Source: Mycogone perniciosa (Eukaryota > Ascomycota > Sordariomycetes > Hypocreales > Hypocreaceae). From it: 64,000 nucleotides of DNA. Position 1 is the stretch's first letter. The number at the start of each line of letters is the position of its first letter. The DNA is taken from NCBI GenBank assembly GCA_025331125.1, contig JAOALB010000008.1, positions 337,998 to 401,997 of the forward strand. The letters are read 5' to 3'. Position numbers and translations under genes: made by a program. Under the pieces are notes generated by a model that saw only the letters and a list, made by a program, of their open reading frames with translations, did no database searches and was not told the DNA's origin. Below are positions 32,654 to 45,900 of this stretch, piece by piece.

Positions 32654-33924
32654 CGGAAGTGCAAAGTTCAACGGTAAGCCCGGAAAAAGAACAATGGATT
32701 TGTGTGGATATAATGATGTTAATAACAATAAGGGTGAGCTAGTATTTGTGTAGGTGTAGGAAGGTTAAGTAAGGATGAATTTATACCTCGGTAGGTTCAA
32801 CACAGTATGTGAGCCTGTGATAGTGGTTGTATGTAGTACCTCTTGGTGCGCCTTACCTATTAAGACGCATGTATAATAGGCAGTACTACTACTATTACCT
32901 AGGGACTATAATAGACGCGTAGTAATACTGATAGCTATGCAAGGTGCTTAAGATATTAGTATTAGGTACCTAGGTATAAGTTTACAATTTGATATCTATA
33001 GTATATACCTGTATACTTATACTCTGTACTTGATTTTAACCGTTAAGGTACCTTAGCTTATAGTTAATACCTTCAACTTTTGCAAGAAAGCCCAGTAAAA
33101 ATGATAACAAGGGCCTAGAAGCTCTTGCTGAGAAAACCCTTGCCTTTATTCTCGCAAAGCATTTAGTACTAAGGACAAAATCTTATTAGAAATCGGCTTA
33201 GCGTACTCCGTATAGAAAGCTTTAAAGGGGGGGTGCTTAATATTACCTTCCTAGGGTTAGTAGTTCTTCGTGTCCAGGTATATGCCGAGTCTGAGATCAG
33301 TGTTTATTGTATAAAATGCTACTCTATACTGATAAGCATGTTGTTGCTGTGTGGCTGGTGTTACCTAAGCATCCATTTGATGGTGCCAGACGAGCCCAAG
33401 GCCAGAGAATCAGTGACCGAAAACAGCCCCCCCACCCCACTTCTCAACCATGTACCAGATACTCCGTACTTCATAGGCGATCAAATGGTCCACCGCAGTC
33501 TACAGAGGCAACGCACCAGCAGCATCATCACATCTCAACCCAAAGCTCACTTGCGGCTCTGGCCTGTTGCTCGACGTGCCCCCCCTCTACGCCCCCAGCT
33601 CCGGCAATCTACCAGTCCTCTTCATCCTGAACCGTGCAGCTGCGCGTGGGCATCTCTACGGAGTACCCGTAATCTCGAGCTGTGGGGGTTGCCCTCCAAC
33701 CCGCCACTGCAACAAACAGCATCATTCACATCGCATCCGTTGACTGTTTGTCTACACGACCTGACGTCCACCTACCCTTCTGGCCCCTGGCATACTGAAC
33801 ATTGCGGTGGCCATCAGCATTCTCTCCAGACAACCTCCTCTGATTTGTCTTGACTCGCGCTCTGCCTCGTCGTCCCGACTACTGCGTGCATTGCCTCTAA
33901 CCCCCGCTATCGCTGCCAACCAAG
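32654..33924. other. Divergent intergenic region, AT-rich in part
   Basis: About 1.3 kb between the hypothetical gene and the PP2A B subunit gene. From 32860 to 33220 it is AT-rich with TAGTACT-type words. The 33233-33853 stretch is open in one plus frame, but it starts in AT-rich repeat and shows no family resemblance; it more likely belongs to the PP2A gene's promoter and 5' leader. Confidence 0.55.
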
Positions 33925-35689
33925 ATGGTCGACAGCGAGGCGAACTCGCCGACATGGAAGTTTACCCAGTACGTACTCCAGCTCTAACTACCGTGGCTTC
34001 TGCTGAAGGAAAAATATGAAGGTGCTTCGGCGACAAGGGCGATGTTGAGGATATCACTGAAGGTTCGTTGCTGGAAACTTAACTCCTTGCTCGGCCTCTA
34101 TCCTCCCACGCTAACCCTCGATGTTCCAGCCGATATTATCTCGACAGTTGAGTTTGATCATACTGGTAACTACCTTGCTACAGGTGACAAAGGAGGTCGA
34201 GTGGTTTTGTTCGAACGAAACGAGACGGTGCGTGTTTAGGCTTCATTCAGGCCACAGGTGATGGTGACTCCATGACAACTCATATGCTGATTGCTTGCAG
34301 AAAAAGTCTTGCGAATACAAATTCCACACTGAATTTCAATCTCACGAGCCCGAGTTCGATTACCTAAAGTCTCTCGAAATCGAGGAAAAAATCAACAAGA
34401 TAAAGTGGTGCCGTCGACAGAACGCTTCCCATTACCTTTTGTCTACTAACGACAAAACCATCAAACTTTGGAAGGTATTCGAGAAGTCCCTCAAGGTTGT
34501 TGCTGAGAACAATCTCTCGCATGACATCACACCGGGAAATGCAGCTGGCGGAGGAGGAGCCCCTCGACCACTCTCGACAACTCAGCAGTTTAGAAATGCC
34601 ACCGACCTCAAGCTGCCCCGTCTCACACATCACGATACTGTCGTCGCTGCTGTTCCCCGGCGAACCTATGCAAACGCTCATGCGTATCACATCAACAGCA
34701 TCTCCGTCAACAGCGATGGTGAAACCTTTATTAGCAGTGACGATTTGCGCATCAACCTGTGGAACCTGAATATACAAGATCAAAGTTTCAACATCGTCGA
34801 TATCAAACCTGCGAACATGGAGGAATTGACCGAGGTCATTACTGCCGCCGAGTTCCATCCCATCAGTTGCAACTGGTTCATGTATGCCAGCTCAAAGGGC
34901 ACTATCAAGCTCGCTGACATGCGAGAAAGTGCACTGTGCGACCAACATGCTAAACGTTCGTGCTTCACGTACCCGTTGGCCATTTTGTCCGTATCGCTAT
35001 GCTGACTAAATGACCAGTTTTCGAACAAGAGGAAGATCCGTCTTCAAGATCATTCTTCTCTGAAATTATCTCGTCCATATCGGATGTTCGTTTTTCTTAC
35101 GATGGGCGATACGTCTTATCTCGTGACTATCTCACTGTCAAGATCTGGGACATCAACATGGAGCGACAACCCATCAAGACGATACCCATTCATGAACATC
35201 TGCGGCCCCGGTTATGCGATACTTACGAGAACGACAGTATTTTTGACAAGTTCGAGGTCGTGTTCTCTGGTGATGCCAAGAATGTCATGACGGGAAGCTA
35301 CAATAACAACTTCATGATATATCCCTCTGATCCAGACAAGGAGGTAGAGGTGGTTCTTCAGGCGGATAAATCGGCCTTCAAAGCTAAGAAGGTTGGGGTA
35401 CCGACGCCTATCAACTCGTCAACCAGCCCGATTGCCACTAATGGCAACAAGAAAGGTGGCTCTCGAGCAGGCAGCCCTGCGGGTGGTGCCCAGGGCCAGA
35501 GGATGCGGAAAGAGACGGATGCGGATCAGATTGACTTCAACAAGAAGATACTACACATGAGCTGGCATCCCTTCGAGGACAGCATTGCAATCGCCGCAAC
35601 CAATAATGTGAGTTTTTCACCTCTCCTCTTGTTAATGTATGGCAACAGCTAACCACGAGCTCAAGCTCTTTGTTTTTTCAGCACTGTAG
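33925..35689 (+). CDS. CDC55: PP2A regulatory subunit B (B55/Cdc55 type)
   Basis: WD40-propeller regulatory subunit that targets protein phosphatase 2A to substrates in mitotic exit, morphogenesis and septation; Aspergillus PabA is the likely counterpart. Six exons: 33925-33968, 34022-34062, 34130-34227, 34301-34955, 35018-35607 and 35666-35689, 483 residues. The first two exons give [41 protein letters not shown], the family start. Further signatures are [69 protein letters not shown] and SGSYNNNF-like [13 protein letters not shown]. The final exon is 24 nt and encodes LFVFSAL, required for the normal B55 end. A Gly-rich fungal insert ([12 protein letters not shown]) and a Ser/Gly-rich one before [11 protein letters not shown] are also present. 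Confidence 0.95.
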
Positions 35690-36500
35690 ACAAGAGAAGG
35701 AGTCCGGGAGGGCAGAGGGACATCTGGCAGCACTTGTAGTGAGACTCCATCTTCGACAGCTGATTATGGTACTGGACGTGGTATCACTTGGGGTCTTACC
35801 GGTTTTCCTGGATCAGGCTAGAAGAATTCCCAAAGTGTAGCAAAACAAAAAGAGGGCATGGAGTGCAGCAGCCCGCCATTATTGGTTCAGGCCCAGGGCA
35901 ACGCATTTAATTGTGCCTGGGCCCTAACTGAGTGTGCCTATGGAGCTGAGAGTAGTGGCCAATGAAGGGAGACAGAGGACAAAGACGATAGCATGGAGGT
36001 AGGAATGGAGCTCTGCAGGGCTGAGGGGAGAAGACACAGGATGTAGCCCGGTGCCGGGCGTCAGATGCTCCAAATGGATGGTTTTGGAGTAGAAACTCGT
36101 CCAAGCCATGTCCGTATATTACCTACATACAACTCTCACATAGCCGTTGTGCCTTTTGTGCAAGTAAGTCCCTCTATCTATCTCCGTCCACTCCCTGCGG
36201 ATATTTCTGCAACTATCGTTTTTCAATCCTACATCGTCGTGTATGCTTCGTGGTCAACTGTCTATCAAATCATTCATTCTACGCAGACCTCTCGCCTGAT
36301 TTAGACACCAAACGACGTACCCGCCCAGTATTACAGTACGGAGTACGAAGTGCCCTAGCACAAATATGGCAGTAACCTGGTATTAACTAGTGTCCCTGAT
36401 TGGCCTACCTGGGAACGGGTAAAATGTTCTCTTCCACAATGCACTTGATGCAGAGAAACTCACCACGTATCCTGTACACTCCCACCTACCTACCTGAACG
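35690..36500. other. Intergenic region, no gene seen
   Basis: Between two plus-strand genes; ordinary composition with one TACAGTACGGAGTACGAAGTG motif run near 36334. No coding signal. Confidence 0.55.
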
Positions 36501-37835
36501 ATGAGGAACTCGACCAACTTAAGCACCGCGCAAAGGGTCGATGACCGGCCTGACGAAGCCGCTCATGGTCAGCTTAACCAAGCCCGAGTTTCTCCACGCG
36601 AACTGGTTGTTCAAGGTGGTGCACCTTTGCTTGCCGCTGCATTGATGCTCACATTGATCTTTGGGGGATGCTGCTCTAATGTACAGCCACAGCCCATATT
36701 CTGGCATACGCTAAGTCACCAACACTGACCACTATTTGACAGGTCTATGCCTTGGAGGCAATCATCAAGTAAGCAAACACTGAGCAATTGGGAAGCCATA
36801 ATACTAACCCCAGCAGCTTCGGGCCCGCAAACGGTACATACTTGACCAGATCTCACACTGCCCTTCTCGCCAAATGCTGACGGATGCAGGAACTCTTATT
36901 ACATTCGTGCAATTTCTCTTCGTAGCTGTCACCGGTTATGCGGCACAGTTCGACAAGACAAGGCCTCCGTTCTTTCTAACCCCCAACAGAGTCCCACTTC
37001 GTCGCTGGCTTGTCAATATCGTTCTCTTCTTCAGCATTAACGTCCTGAATAATCATGCTTTTAGTTATGACATATCAGTCCCGGTTCATATAATTCTTCG
37101 TTCTGGCGGCAGCATCACCACTATGATGGCAGGCTATCTTTACGGAAAGAGGTATTCACGTATCCAAGTTGTAGCTGTCATGCTCTTGACCCTCGGGGTT
37201 ATTCTAGCTGCATGGTCAGACACTAAGGAGAAGGTATCGTGTTATTCCTACCTTGCTATTTCTCATTCTGACCACGGTTACCACAGAGAGTCCTTGAGAA
37301 TGCCACTCGACCAGCTTCCCGCACCGGTCTCCTGATTCTTTTCATAGCTCAGCTGCTTTCTGCTGTCATGGGGCTATACACAGAGGCCACCTACCGGAAG
37401 TATGGGCCGCAATGGAAGGAAAATCTGTTCTATTCACATATCCTCTCTCTTCCACTCTTCATACCATTTGTGCCGTCAATGGCACACAACCTGCGTGTGC
37501 TGGCCAAGAGTGATCCTCTGAGGTTTGACACGTTATTCACTGCTATCTCAAGATCTCCACGAGTTCCGAGTCAACTGGCTTATCTTGTTGCCAATGTCTT
37601 GACCCAATATGCCTGCATACGTGGCGTCAACCTCCTCGCAGCCACATCATCGGCACTCACGGTCACTATCGTCCTAAACATCCGAAAGCTCGTCAGCCTC
37701 CTTCTGAGCATTTGGCTGTTTGGGAATTCTTTGGCAGTGGGCACTGCCATTAGTGCAATTGTGGTATTTGGTGCAGCTGCACTCTACAGCGTGGGCTCAC
37801 GGCCCATGTCATCTGGCGACAAGAAGATGAGATGA
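36501..37835 (+). CDS. UDP-N-acetylglucosamine-type nucleotide-sugar transporter (UAA family)
   Basis: Golgi or ER antiporter that brings UDP-GlcNAc (or a related nucleotide sugar) into the lumen, like yeast Yea4 and human SLC35B4. Exons: 36501-36680, 36743-36768, 36817-36833, 36890-37233 and 37287-37835, 371 residues. Exons 2 and 3 are tiny (26 and 17 nt). Together they encode VYALEAIINFGPANG, giving GGCCSNVYALEAIINFGPANGTLITF, the conserved first helix pair. Later signatures are PLRRWLVNIVLFFSINVLNN, AFSYDISVPVHIILRSGG, YGKRYSRIQ, GLYTEATYRKYG and the C-terminal TATSSALTVTIVLNIRKLVSLLLSIWLFGN-type helix. About ten transmembrane segments are expected. Substrate is inferred from the family. 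Confidence 0.88.
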
Positions 37836-38721
37836 CAATTTACCATTACTCACACATCCTTATCCGCCCTGCCATGCTGGCACACGGCTTCCCATACCCA
37901 TGACGAGCAGAAGAAAAAAAGATTGCCTTGATGGACAGACACGAATATCCGTTGAGATATAATCATATTCTCCGAGTCAACACAAAATCCGCGGTATCTA
38001 CTCACACTTGAACGAATTCAATGATGAATGCGGTGGGCATGGCGGGGAGTAGTGGACTTTCGTCTTCTTAAGAAATAAGTGACGCGGAACTTGTTGGCTA
38101 CGCTAGTTTCCGAAGGTCCAAATTAGTGTGTACCTGCCACCTAATAGTTGAGGTTGTATTCTCACTGAATCGTTTGAAACCACAACCCCGGAAACAAAGA
38201 GAAGAAAGAGGATAAGAAAATTTATTTGTCAAGGATATGATGGCGAGATAGACAGCATAATATACAACAGAGGCTTGACAAGCAGAAATGCCGAAACTAA
38301 TACTTGCATATCTCTACTACTAACGATCTGTACCTAATGAAGCGAAGACAATTTTACTACAGACTAAATGTAGTGCCGTGGTAATACCCGTGCAAGTATA
38401 TCGACACTCCTTTGTCAGTTGATACAAATGCCCACTCTCAATTGGTGCATAAAACGCATATAGGCAATCTCCGGTAGCTTGCATTCGGACCCCGCCAACT
38501 CCCACGTCTGATCGAAACAGTGTAGAAGCTTCAATGTCTTAGCCCAGCCCTGCATCCATTATCTACGGAGCGCCACTGGGACTCCTACTTCATACACCAG
38601 CTGCGCCCATCTATGAGTAATCGTCACCAAACAACAACATCTGCTCAACCTGCACTGCATGATTTGATCACGTATCTTAATTATCAGATTCGGCCCGTAT
38701 CTTTCTCAGCAGCCTCCCTGC
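37836..38721. other. Intergenic region, no gene seen
   Basis: 3' end of the transporter and promoter of the AMP deaminase gene. Small ORFs at 38320-38505 (minus) and 38613-38837 (plus) overlap or precede the AMD1 start and show no family resemblance. Confidence 0.5.
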
Positions 38722-41700
38722 TATGGCTGGTAAGCATCTACTGGGGCATGGCATACCCAAGCTCCATAGCGTCAAGGTCTCTTGGATCAACTCAACAGAT
38801 TGTTTCCGTATCCCCTCCCGCAATTAGTCCCTGCTAACTTAGCAAATCTCCAGATCATCCCTTTCATGGTCATCCCATGCCCTTCCCAGTTCGCACCAGG
38901 GAGTCGAACGGAGATGAGGCGATGCAGGGCCAAGCCATAACGGATTCAGACGATTCTGGGGAGCACGCCGGATCACTCGCCACTCACGAGGAACATGACT
39001 TTCAAGATGGCATGCTCCTGCGAGATGTCCCGGAGCGAACGACATTCTATGACCCGGTTGCAGAGCGCCAAATGACACAAACAGATGCCAAGCTCTTCTA
39101 CCAGCGAAGCAAAATTGATTCACGAGGTGGCAATGTCACTTGGTCGCAGACTACACCATACGGGAGTCCCGTGATCATCTCAGGATCACACCCAACTACG
39201 GAGTATGGTGGGGATTCTCTACTTCTCGACCATGAGGCAGGTTAGTGACATTGCATCCCGCTCGCGGGAGAATTCCAATGCACTAACTCGTCCACCAGAC
39301 GAATCGGACGGAGTTGATCTTTCCTGGAAGACATACAATTCGACTGCCATGCATTCTAATCCACCCGTTCCTCCAAACATGAGGGGTAGCCAAAGCCTCA
39401 ACGACTCCAAGAGCGCCCTTGGTCCAAGTGTTGGGCTCACTGGGAACAGCCTATTTGACACGGAGCCCCATATCACAGCTGAGCTTTCCGCCATATCAAA
39501 AAATATACAGCGTATACTTGATGTAAGACACAAGTATATTACACTATCTGCTCAAGGGCCCAATGACAACCCCCGCGACAGCCCGGACTGGGAAATATAC
39601 CCCCCTCCCCCTGAACCCGCATGGAGTCAGAATCGCAATCGTCATTCGGATGAGCTCTGGAAATCCGAAGCGGTTGGTCCTCAAGTTGTAAATGACCATC
39701 CCCCATTGTCGTCAGATAATGCTGGGCCGAAAAAGTCAACTCGCAGGCGAAAGCAAGGCCAAGATGTTGGCGAGGATTTTAGCCTAGATGACCTTCTCCC
39801 ATTTCCTGGCAACCATGACATGACTTTCACGCTTGATGACAGCGGTGTGTACCAGGTGTTTGAAAGCCCGGTAACCCAAGACCCAGCTGTCCGAGTACCC
39901 ACCATCCGAGAGTTCTACATGGACCTAGAGGAAATCCTTACAGTCTCATCGGATGGACCGAGTAAGAGCTTCGCTTTCCGCCGATTGCAATACTTGGAGG
40001 GCAAGTTCAACCTCTACGTTCTTCTAAACGAATATCAAGAGACAGCCGACAGCAAGAAGGTACCGCACCGAGACTTCTACAATGTTAGGAAGGTTGACAC
40101 ACATGTACACCATTCCGCTTGCATGAACCAGAAACATCTGTTGCGCTTCATCAAAAGCAAAATGAAGAAGTACCCGAACGAGGTTGTTTTATTTCGAGAC
40201 GGAAAACATCTCACACTAGCAGAAGTCTTCGCTAGCATAAACTTAACAGCGTACGATCTAAGCATAGATACGCTTGACATGCATGTAAGCCGACGCTTTC
40301 ATGAGCCTGCTCCAACCTCAGCCTATTATGGGAAATTTCTGACAAAGTAGGCCCATACTGACTCTTTCCACCGCTTCGACAAATTCAACCTAAAATACAA
40401 CCCCATTGGCGAGTCCCGCCTAAGGACAATATTTCTCAAGACAGACAACTTTATCCACGGGCGATATCTTGCTGAGATCACAAAAGAGGTCATTTCTGAT
40501 CTAGAGTCGAGCAAATACCAAATGGTTGAATGGCGTATCTCCATCTACGGCAAATCAATAGACGAGTGGGACAAACTTGCAGCATGGGTCGTGGACAACA
40601 AGCTCTTTTCCCACAATGTGCGCTGGCTTATCCAGATCCCGCGTCTCTACGATGTCTACAAAGCTAGCGGCTTGATGGAAACGTTTGAGCAAGTCGTCAA
40701 AAATGTTTTCCAGCCTTTGTTCGAGGTTACGAAAGACCCATCAAGTCACCCGAAGCTGCATGTTTTTCTTCAGCGTGTGATCGGCTTTGACAGCGTGGAT
40801 GATGAAAGCAAAATCGAGCGCCGGTTATTCAAGAAATTTCCCGTCCCCAAGGTTTGGGACACTAAGCAAAACCCACCATACAGCTACTGGATCTATTATC
40901 TGTTTGCCAATATGACCTCCTTGAACCACTTTCGGCGCAAACGTGGCTTCAATACATTCGTCCTGCGTCCCCACTGCGGCGAGGCTGGCGATAGCGAGCA
41001 CCTGGCTGTATCAGCGTTATGCTGTCATAGTATCAGCCACGGGCTGTTGCTCCGAAAGGTCCCACTCCTTCAATACGTTTTCTACTTGGAGCAAATCGGA
41101 ATTGCCATGTCGCCACTCAGTAACAATGCCTTGTTCTTGGCTTACGAAAGAAACCCATTCCATCAGTATTTCAGGCGAGGACTGAATGTATCATTATCTA
41201 CGGACGACCCCTTGCAGTTTGCTTTCACTAAAGAGCCCTTGATCGAGGAATATGCCGTGGCGGCACAGATATACAAGCTCAGCCCCGTGGACATGTGCGA
41301 GTTAGCCAAGAATTCAGTAAAACAAAGTGGGTATGAAGGAGCCATCAAGGAACAGTGGCTGGGTCCAGATTTCAAGAAACCTGGCAAGGAGGGAAACAAG
41401 ATGGTCAAGACAAATGTTCCAGACCGAAGAGAGGAGTTCAGACATCACACGCTCATCCAGGAGAGGGATGTGTAAGTTTGATCAGCAAGCACCTTTTGTC
41501 CGCATATTAATTTAGCCCCAAGATTACTAACGGCATTAAATACATATAGTCTGAGGCGTTATGTCGCATACAACTCTGGAGACGATGCTAGCTTTAACGC
41601 CGCTTCAGCAGGCAGTCAACCGGTAGAGTCAATGGGGCCTAACGACCCTGTCATGACGCCAGCATACATGAAGACTGAGTCTCGAGACGACAATCCGGAG

Positions 41701-41907
41701 CCTCTTGTGCCAGTCTCGGGACCACATTCGCGTGAGTCTGAACTATCCACAGACTCTTTGGCGGACCCTCATTTATCTGGGAGTGATCCTCGAGTGTTTC
41801 CTGGTATACTTACCAGAGGGCATCGAAATGGGAGCTCTCGAAACTTGGCACATGCTGAAGACAGAGTTATGACAGGCAATGAGATCCCTAAGGGGAATGG
41901 TTCCTAG
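38722..41907 (+). CDS. AMD1: AMP deaminase
   Basis: Deaminates AMP to IMP in the purine nucleotide cycle; a cytosolic zinc enzyme. Exons: 38722-38728, 38854-39240, 39299-40284, 40351-41471 and 41550-41907, 952 residues. The first exon is only 7 nt (ATGGCTG) with a GTAAGC donor; the branch (GCTAACTT) and CTCCAG acceptor lead to [20 protein letters not shown], in frame with the rest. Catalytic signatures: [21 protein letters not shown] (zinc HxH), [41 protein letters not shown] and [10 protein letters not shown]. Intron 3 is needed to give [15 protein letters not shown]. The N-terminal ~300 residues are fungal, Ser/Pro-rich and likely regulatory; exon 5 is a disordered tail beginning [13 protein letters not shown]. 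Initiating at HPMPFP instead would lose only ten residues. Confidence 0.92.
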
Positions 41908-42935
41908 AAGCCCGGTCAAATGGGGTTATATGATAAGGACGAAAAACGGTAGCGCTGGGATCCCAAAACGAGTATTACTCATGCGGCTAGATACGGCGGG
42001 AAGCCCAGCAGGCGCCAGGCGTGCCAGGATGCTTATACCAATTACAGTGATGTCACGGAGTGTCTACTGAATGATGGAATCCTTCTGGGGCATGTCGATT
42101 TCTCAACGTTGTTGGATAATACTCCATACATCGGCTATCTAATTCACTTTCTTCCATGTAGATTGCCAAAGGCCAGTGGCGACTGAAAACAGTGTTGACC
42201 AACAATATTGTGGCGAGATGACATATGATCCCCCTGATCGTCGGTAGTGACCGGATGTGTTAATGCAGTTCGTAAAGAAAGGTGTTTTACTGCGGCGCTT
42301 TATTTCTCGTCGGGCGCCCCCAGGCGGCATAGAGCACTGGGATATATCTATAGGTAGTTAGTCAATTAGGGTTACTGTCGCGAGGGGTTTCATAAACCTG
42401 CGGGATAGTAGAGTTGAGATTGGGATAGATTTTTTATGCGACGGAGGTGGCAGATGAAGATGAGGGCAAGTAATATCTAGATACTATGTACTTCAAACTG
42501 TCAGCTTGTCTTGACGTTCAAGTGAAAAAAAAAGATGATGTACTTATTATATTATTATAGGTAGTGAGCTATCAGTACTTCTGTTAGCAACACAAGCTAT
42601 ATATGGAGTACGTAGCTAATAATTGGTACTTGGTACTAACGTAGTACAGGTAGTACCTCATAGACCTTGTACTCCTTACAGTTCAGCACGCAGTATTAGT
42701 ATGTACTTCGCGGATGGGTGGGGCTCTGCCTAAACGTCGTACTCCGTAGTTACGGCTGGGTACCTACCTACCTCCTACCTTGACCATCGCTGACAGAGCT
42801 GGATTGCGTTACTCGACGACCACACTTCGTTGCGGATTGAGACTTTGCTTCCTGGACGAGCACACCATCGCGTCTCAACGATACAAACAGCCCCTCGAGT
42901 GCAGAGTTGCGGTGCAGCGCACGAGAGATATCGAC
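41908..42935. other. Intergenic region, no gene seen
   Basis: Between AMD1 and the SLA1 homologue. AT-rich with TAGTACT, GGTACTTGGTACT and ACTCCGTAGTTACGG words at 42540-42760. No coding signal. Confidence 0.55.
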
Positions 42936-45900
42936 ATGGGTTTCCTGGGGGTGTATCGGGCTATCTACGACTACACGCCCCAGGCGGATGCTGAGTTGGC
43001 AATAAAACAAGGCGACCTGCTCTACATCCTCGAGAAAAATGGCGATGATGGCTGGTGGAAAGCCAAGAGAAAAGCCGGCGCAGATGATGAGGATGAACCC
43101 ACTGGCCTGGTGCCGAACAACTATGTCCAAGAAGTGAGTCCATGTCTCGTCGTCGTCACTACCGCTGTCCCCCATCTCTACCTCGGCCGCAGTCTTCCTG
43201 ATCAGCTTTCCCTCTCCGTTTCTCGTATATTCTTTATACAGGTAGAATTGTTCATGCTAATACTCCTGCTCCCTCTCTTCAGGCAGAGCCGCAGAGCCAC
43301 GCGCGTGCCATCTACGAATACACTCGCCAGACCGATGAGGAGCTGTCCTTTCCCGAAGATGCCGTACTCAGCATCTTCGACACATCAGACCTCGATTGGA
43401 TTCTAGTTGGGCTCGACGGTGAATATGGCTTCGTCCCTTCCAACTACATTGAGATCCAAGATGTAGTTACCGCTAGAGATTCGCCCCCTCCAGCTAAACC
43501 CCCGACGCTGCCAGCCAGGCCACAGGTTCAAACCACTGTGATGGAACCCGAAGACTCGATCGAAAGCAGTCCAGCTCCGACAAACCCTGCGTCCGCTATC
43601 GCTAGTGTCATGCAATCCCGAGCGGCTTCTCAGTCAACCAAGCCTTCTTCCCAACACAGCCAGGAACAAATGCCGCGCGAGGAGCCCCCAGTATCAGATG
43701 AAGAGCCAGTTCGATCTCCTGCGCTGCCCTCACGACCCCGTCATCAGTCCCATTTGCCGCATCAAGCTTCAGTAGATCGATCAAGTGAGAACGATCATAT
43801 CGAGGAACCCTCTGATGCAGCATCTCACCGCACCCCTGGAGGCTTTCACATGTATAATATCAACGAGATGGTCTCAGTCATGGGGAAGAGAAAAAAGATG
43901 CCTACCACCTTGGGTATTAACCTTGGAACGGGAACCATTCTAATTGCCCCCGAGCGGGCACAAGATGACCCCCCTCAGGAATGGACTGCCGACAAAATGA
44001 CACACTACTCCCGTGAGGGTAAGCACGTTTTCATGGAGCTTGTTCGGCCAAGCAAAAGCATCGATTTCCATGCCGGAGCCAAGGACACCGCAGAAGAAAT
44101 CGTCGGAGCTCTTGGTGAGCTTGCCGGTGCTGCTCGAGCAGAGGGCTTGAGGGAGGTGATTATGGCGGGCTCCCAGAAGCGTCAGAAAAAGGGCACTATC
44201 TTATATGACTTCATGGCACAAGGCGAGGATGAGGTGACTGTGGCAGCAGGTGATGACGTGATAATTACCGACGATACAAGAAGTGAGGAATGGTGGCAGG
44301 TTCGTCGTTTGAAGAACGGCAAAGAGGGCGTCGTACCAAGCAGTTATATCGAACTATCCGGTACTCTCACGCCTCCGCCTACGCAAATACCCCCCGTATC
44401 AGGGAAAGCAAGCCAGACCTCAGCCAAGTCTACCATCGAGCAAAATCGCCTGGATGAGATTAGACTAACCAAAGAGGCAATCAAGGCAAGCAAGGAGCCA
44501 CAGCAGGTAGGCCCGGGAATGCTTCTTCCTGAAAGAGGCAGTAGTCTCATCGCGAGAGAGAATGGTAATAATTCGGGACAACAGCGGAATCGACGCGAAA
44601 ATGGACGAAACGAGAGTAGCAGCCACTCCAAACCCAAAACCAGTGAGTTACACATTTTCCAGATAGTAGTCAGACGCCTGTTTCCCCCATCTGGACATTA
44701 ACGCTTTCTCCGCAGAACCTGACACGTCAAAAGTGCGGACTTGGACGGATCGATCGAAATCCTTCAGTGTTGAGGCACAGTTTTTAGGACTAAAAGATGG
44801 GAAAATACACCTTCACAAGATGAACGGTGTCAAAATCGCCGTACCCATCGCGAAAATGTCACGAGAGGATCTTGAATATGTCGAAGACCTCACAGGCATA
44901 TCCCTAGATGACGAGAAGCCTTTGGCTGATGTCAAGAGAACGAAGTCAATGGAGCAAAAATCATCTGCAATTGGGGTGACAGTAGAGAAAAATGGGGGCC
45001 GCCCGGAGTACGACTGGTTCCAGTTCTTTCTCTCCTGCGACGTTGCCGTGGGTCTGTGTGAGCGTTATGCCCAGGCTTTCACCAGGGACTCGATGGATGA
45101 GAGTGTCCTACCCGATGTTGACGCCGGCATCCTGCGGAACCTAGGGCTACGAGAAGGCGATATTATCAAGGTGATGCGCACTTTGGACGCCAAGTTTGGC
45201 CGTGATCGTGGCGGCAAAGCTACTGAAGGTGACGGTGGCTCTGGTGGGCTCTTCTCAGGCCCCGGTGGTACACTTCGGAATAACACAAGGAAAGGCCGTC
45301 CGGCACCGGTGGTGCAGACCAGCGATGTTGTTGATGCCGCTGCGTTTTCTGCGAAAGAACCACACGCATCTGGGGATGATGGAGCCAAATCCTCATCTCC
45401 AGCAAGTCCCGTGAAATCCCCCAGTGTTCCAACAGCCACAGCTACCGGTGGTGGATTTGACGACGATGCATGGGATGTGAAGCCGACCAAACAAGAGCAG
45501 CAACAGCAACAAGTGTCCCGCGAAGTGAAGCATGGAACATTGTCAAAAGCTACTTCGAGCCCAACATCTACTCCCCCTGTGCTCACGGGATCGACGAAAG
45601 AGCTCTCGCTACTTTCAACGCCCCTGCAGCCCAGCAAGGCCGAGCCTCCGAGTCAACCGCAGACTGTTAATGTGGAGGAACACACCCCCGCGGCAACATC
45701 TTCGCAGCAGCTTCCAGGCGCAAGTCCTTCCTTTTTTCAAACAGTTCCCCAAGACTCTGCCCACACATCTCCTAAATCGCTAGCAAGGCAACGTCCAGTG
45801 CCATCATTGTCGCCGCCCGTTCAAGGATCACTCGTTCCACCACCACCTCAACGCCCACTCTCTGCTCCACAGTCAATTATTCAGCAGGGTGTTTTCCCGC

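Noticed and set aside
33233..33853. Plus-strand 206-codon ORF before the PP2A-B gene
   Set aside because: Begins in AT-rich motif DNA, low-complexity Ser/Pro/His content late, no homology signal; better explained as promoter and leader.
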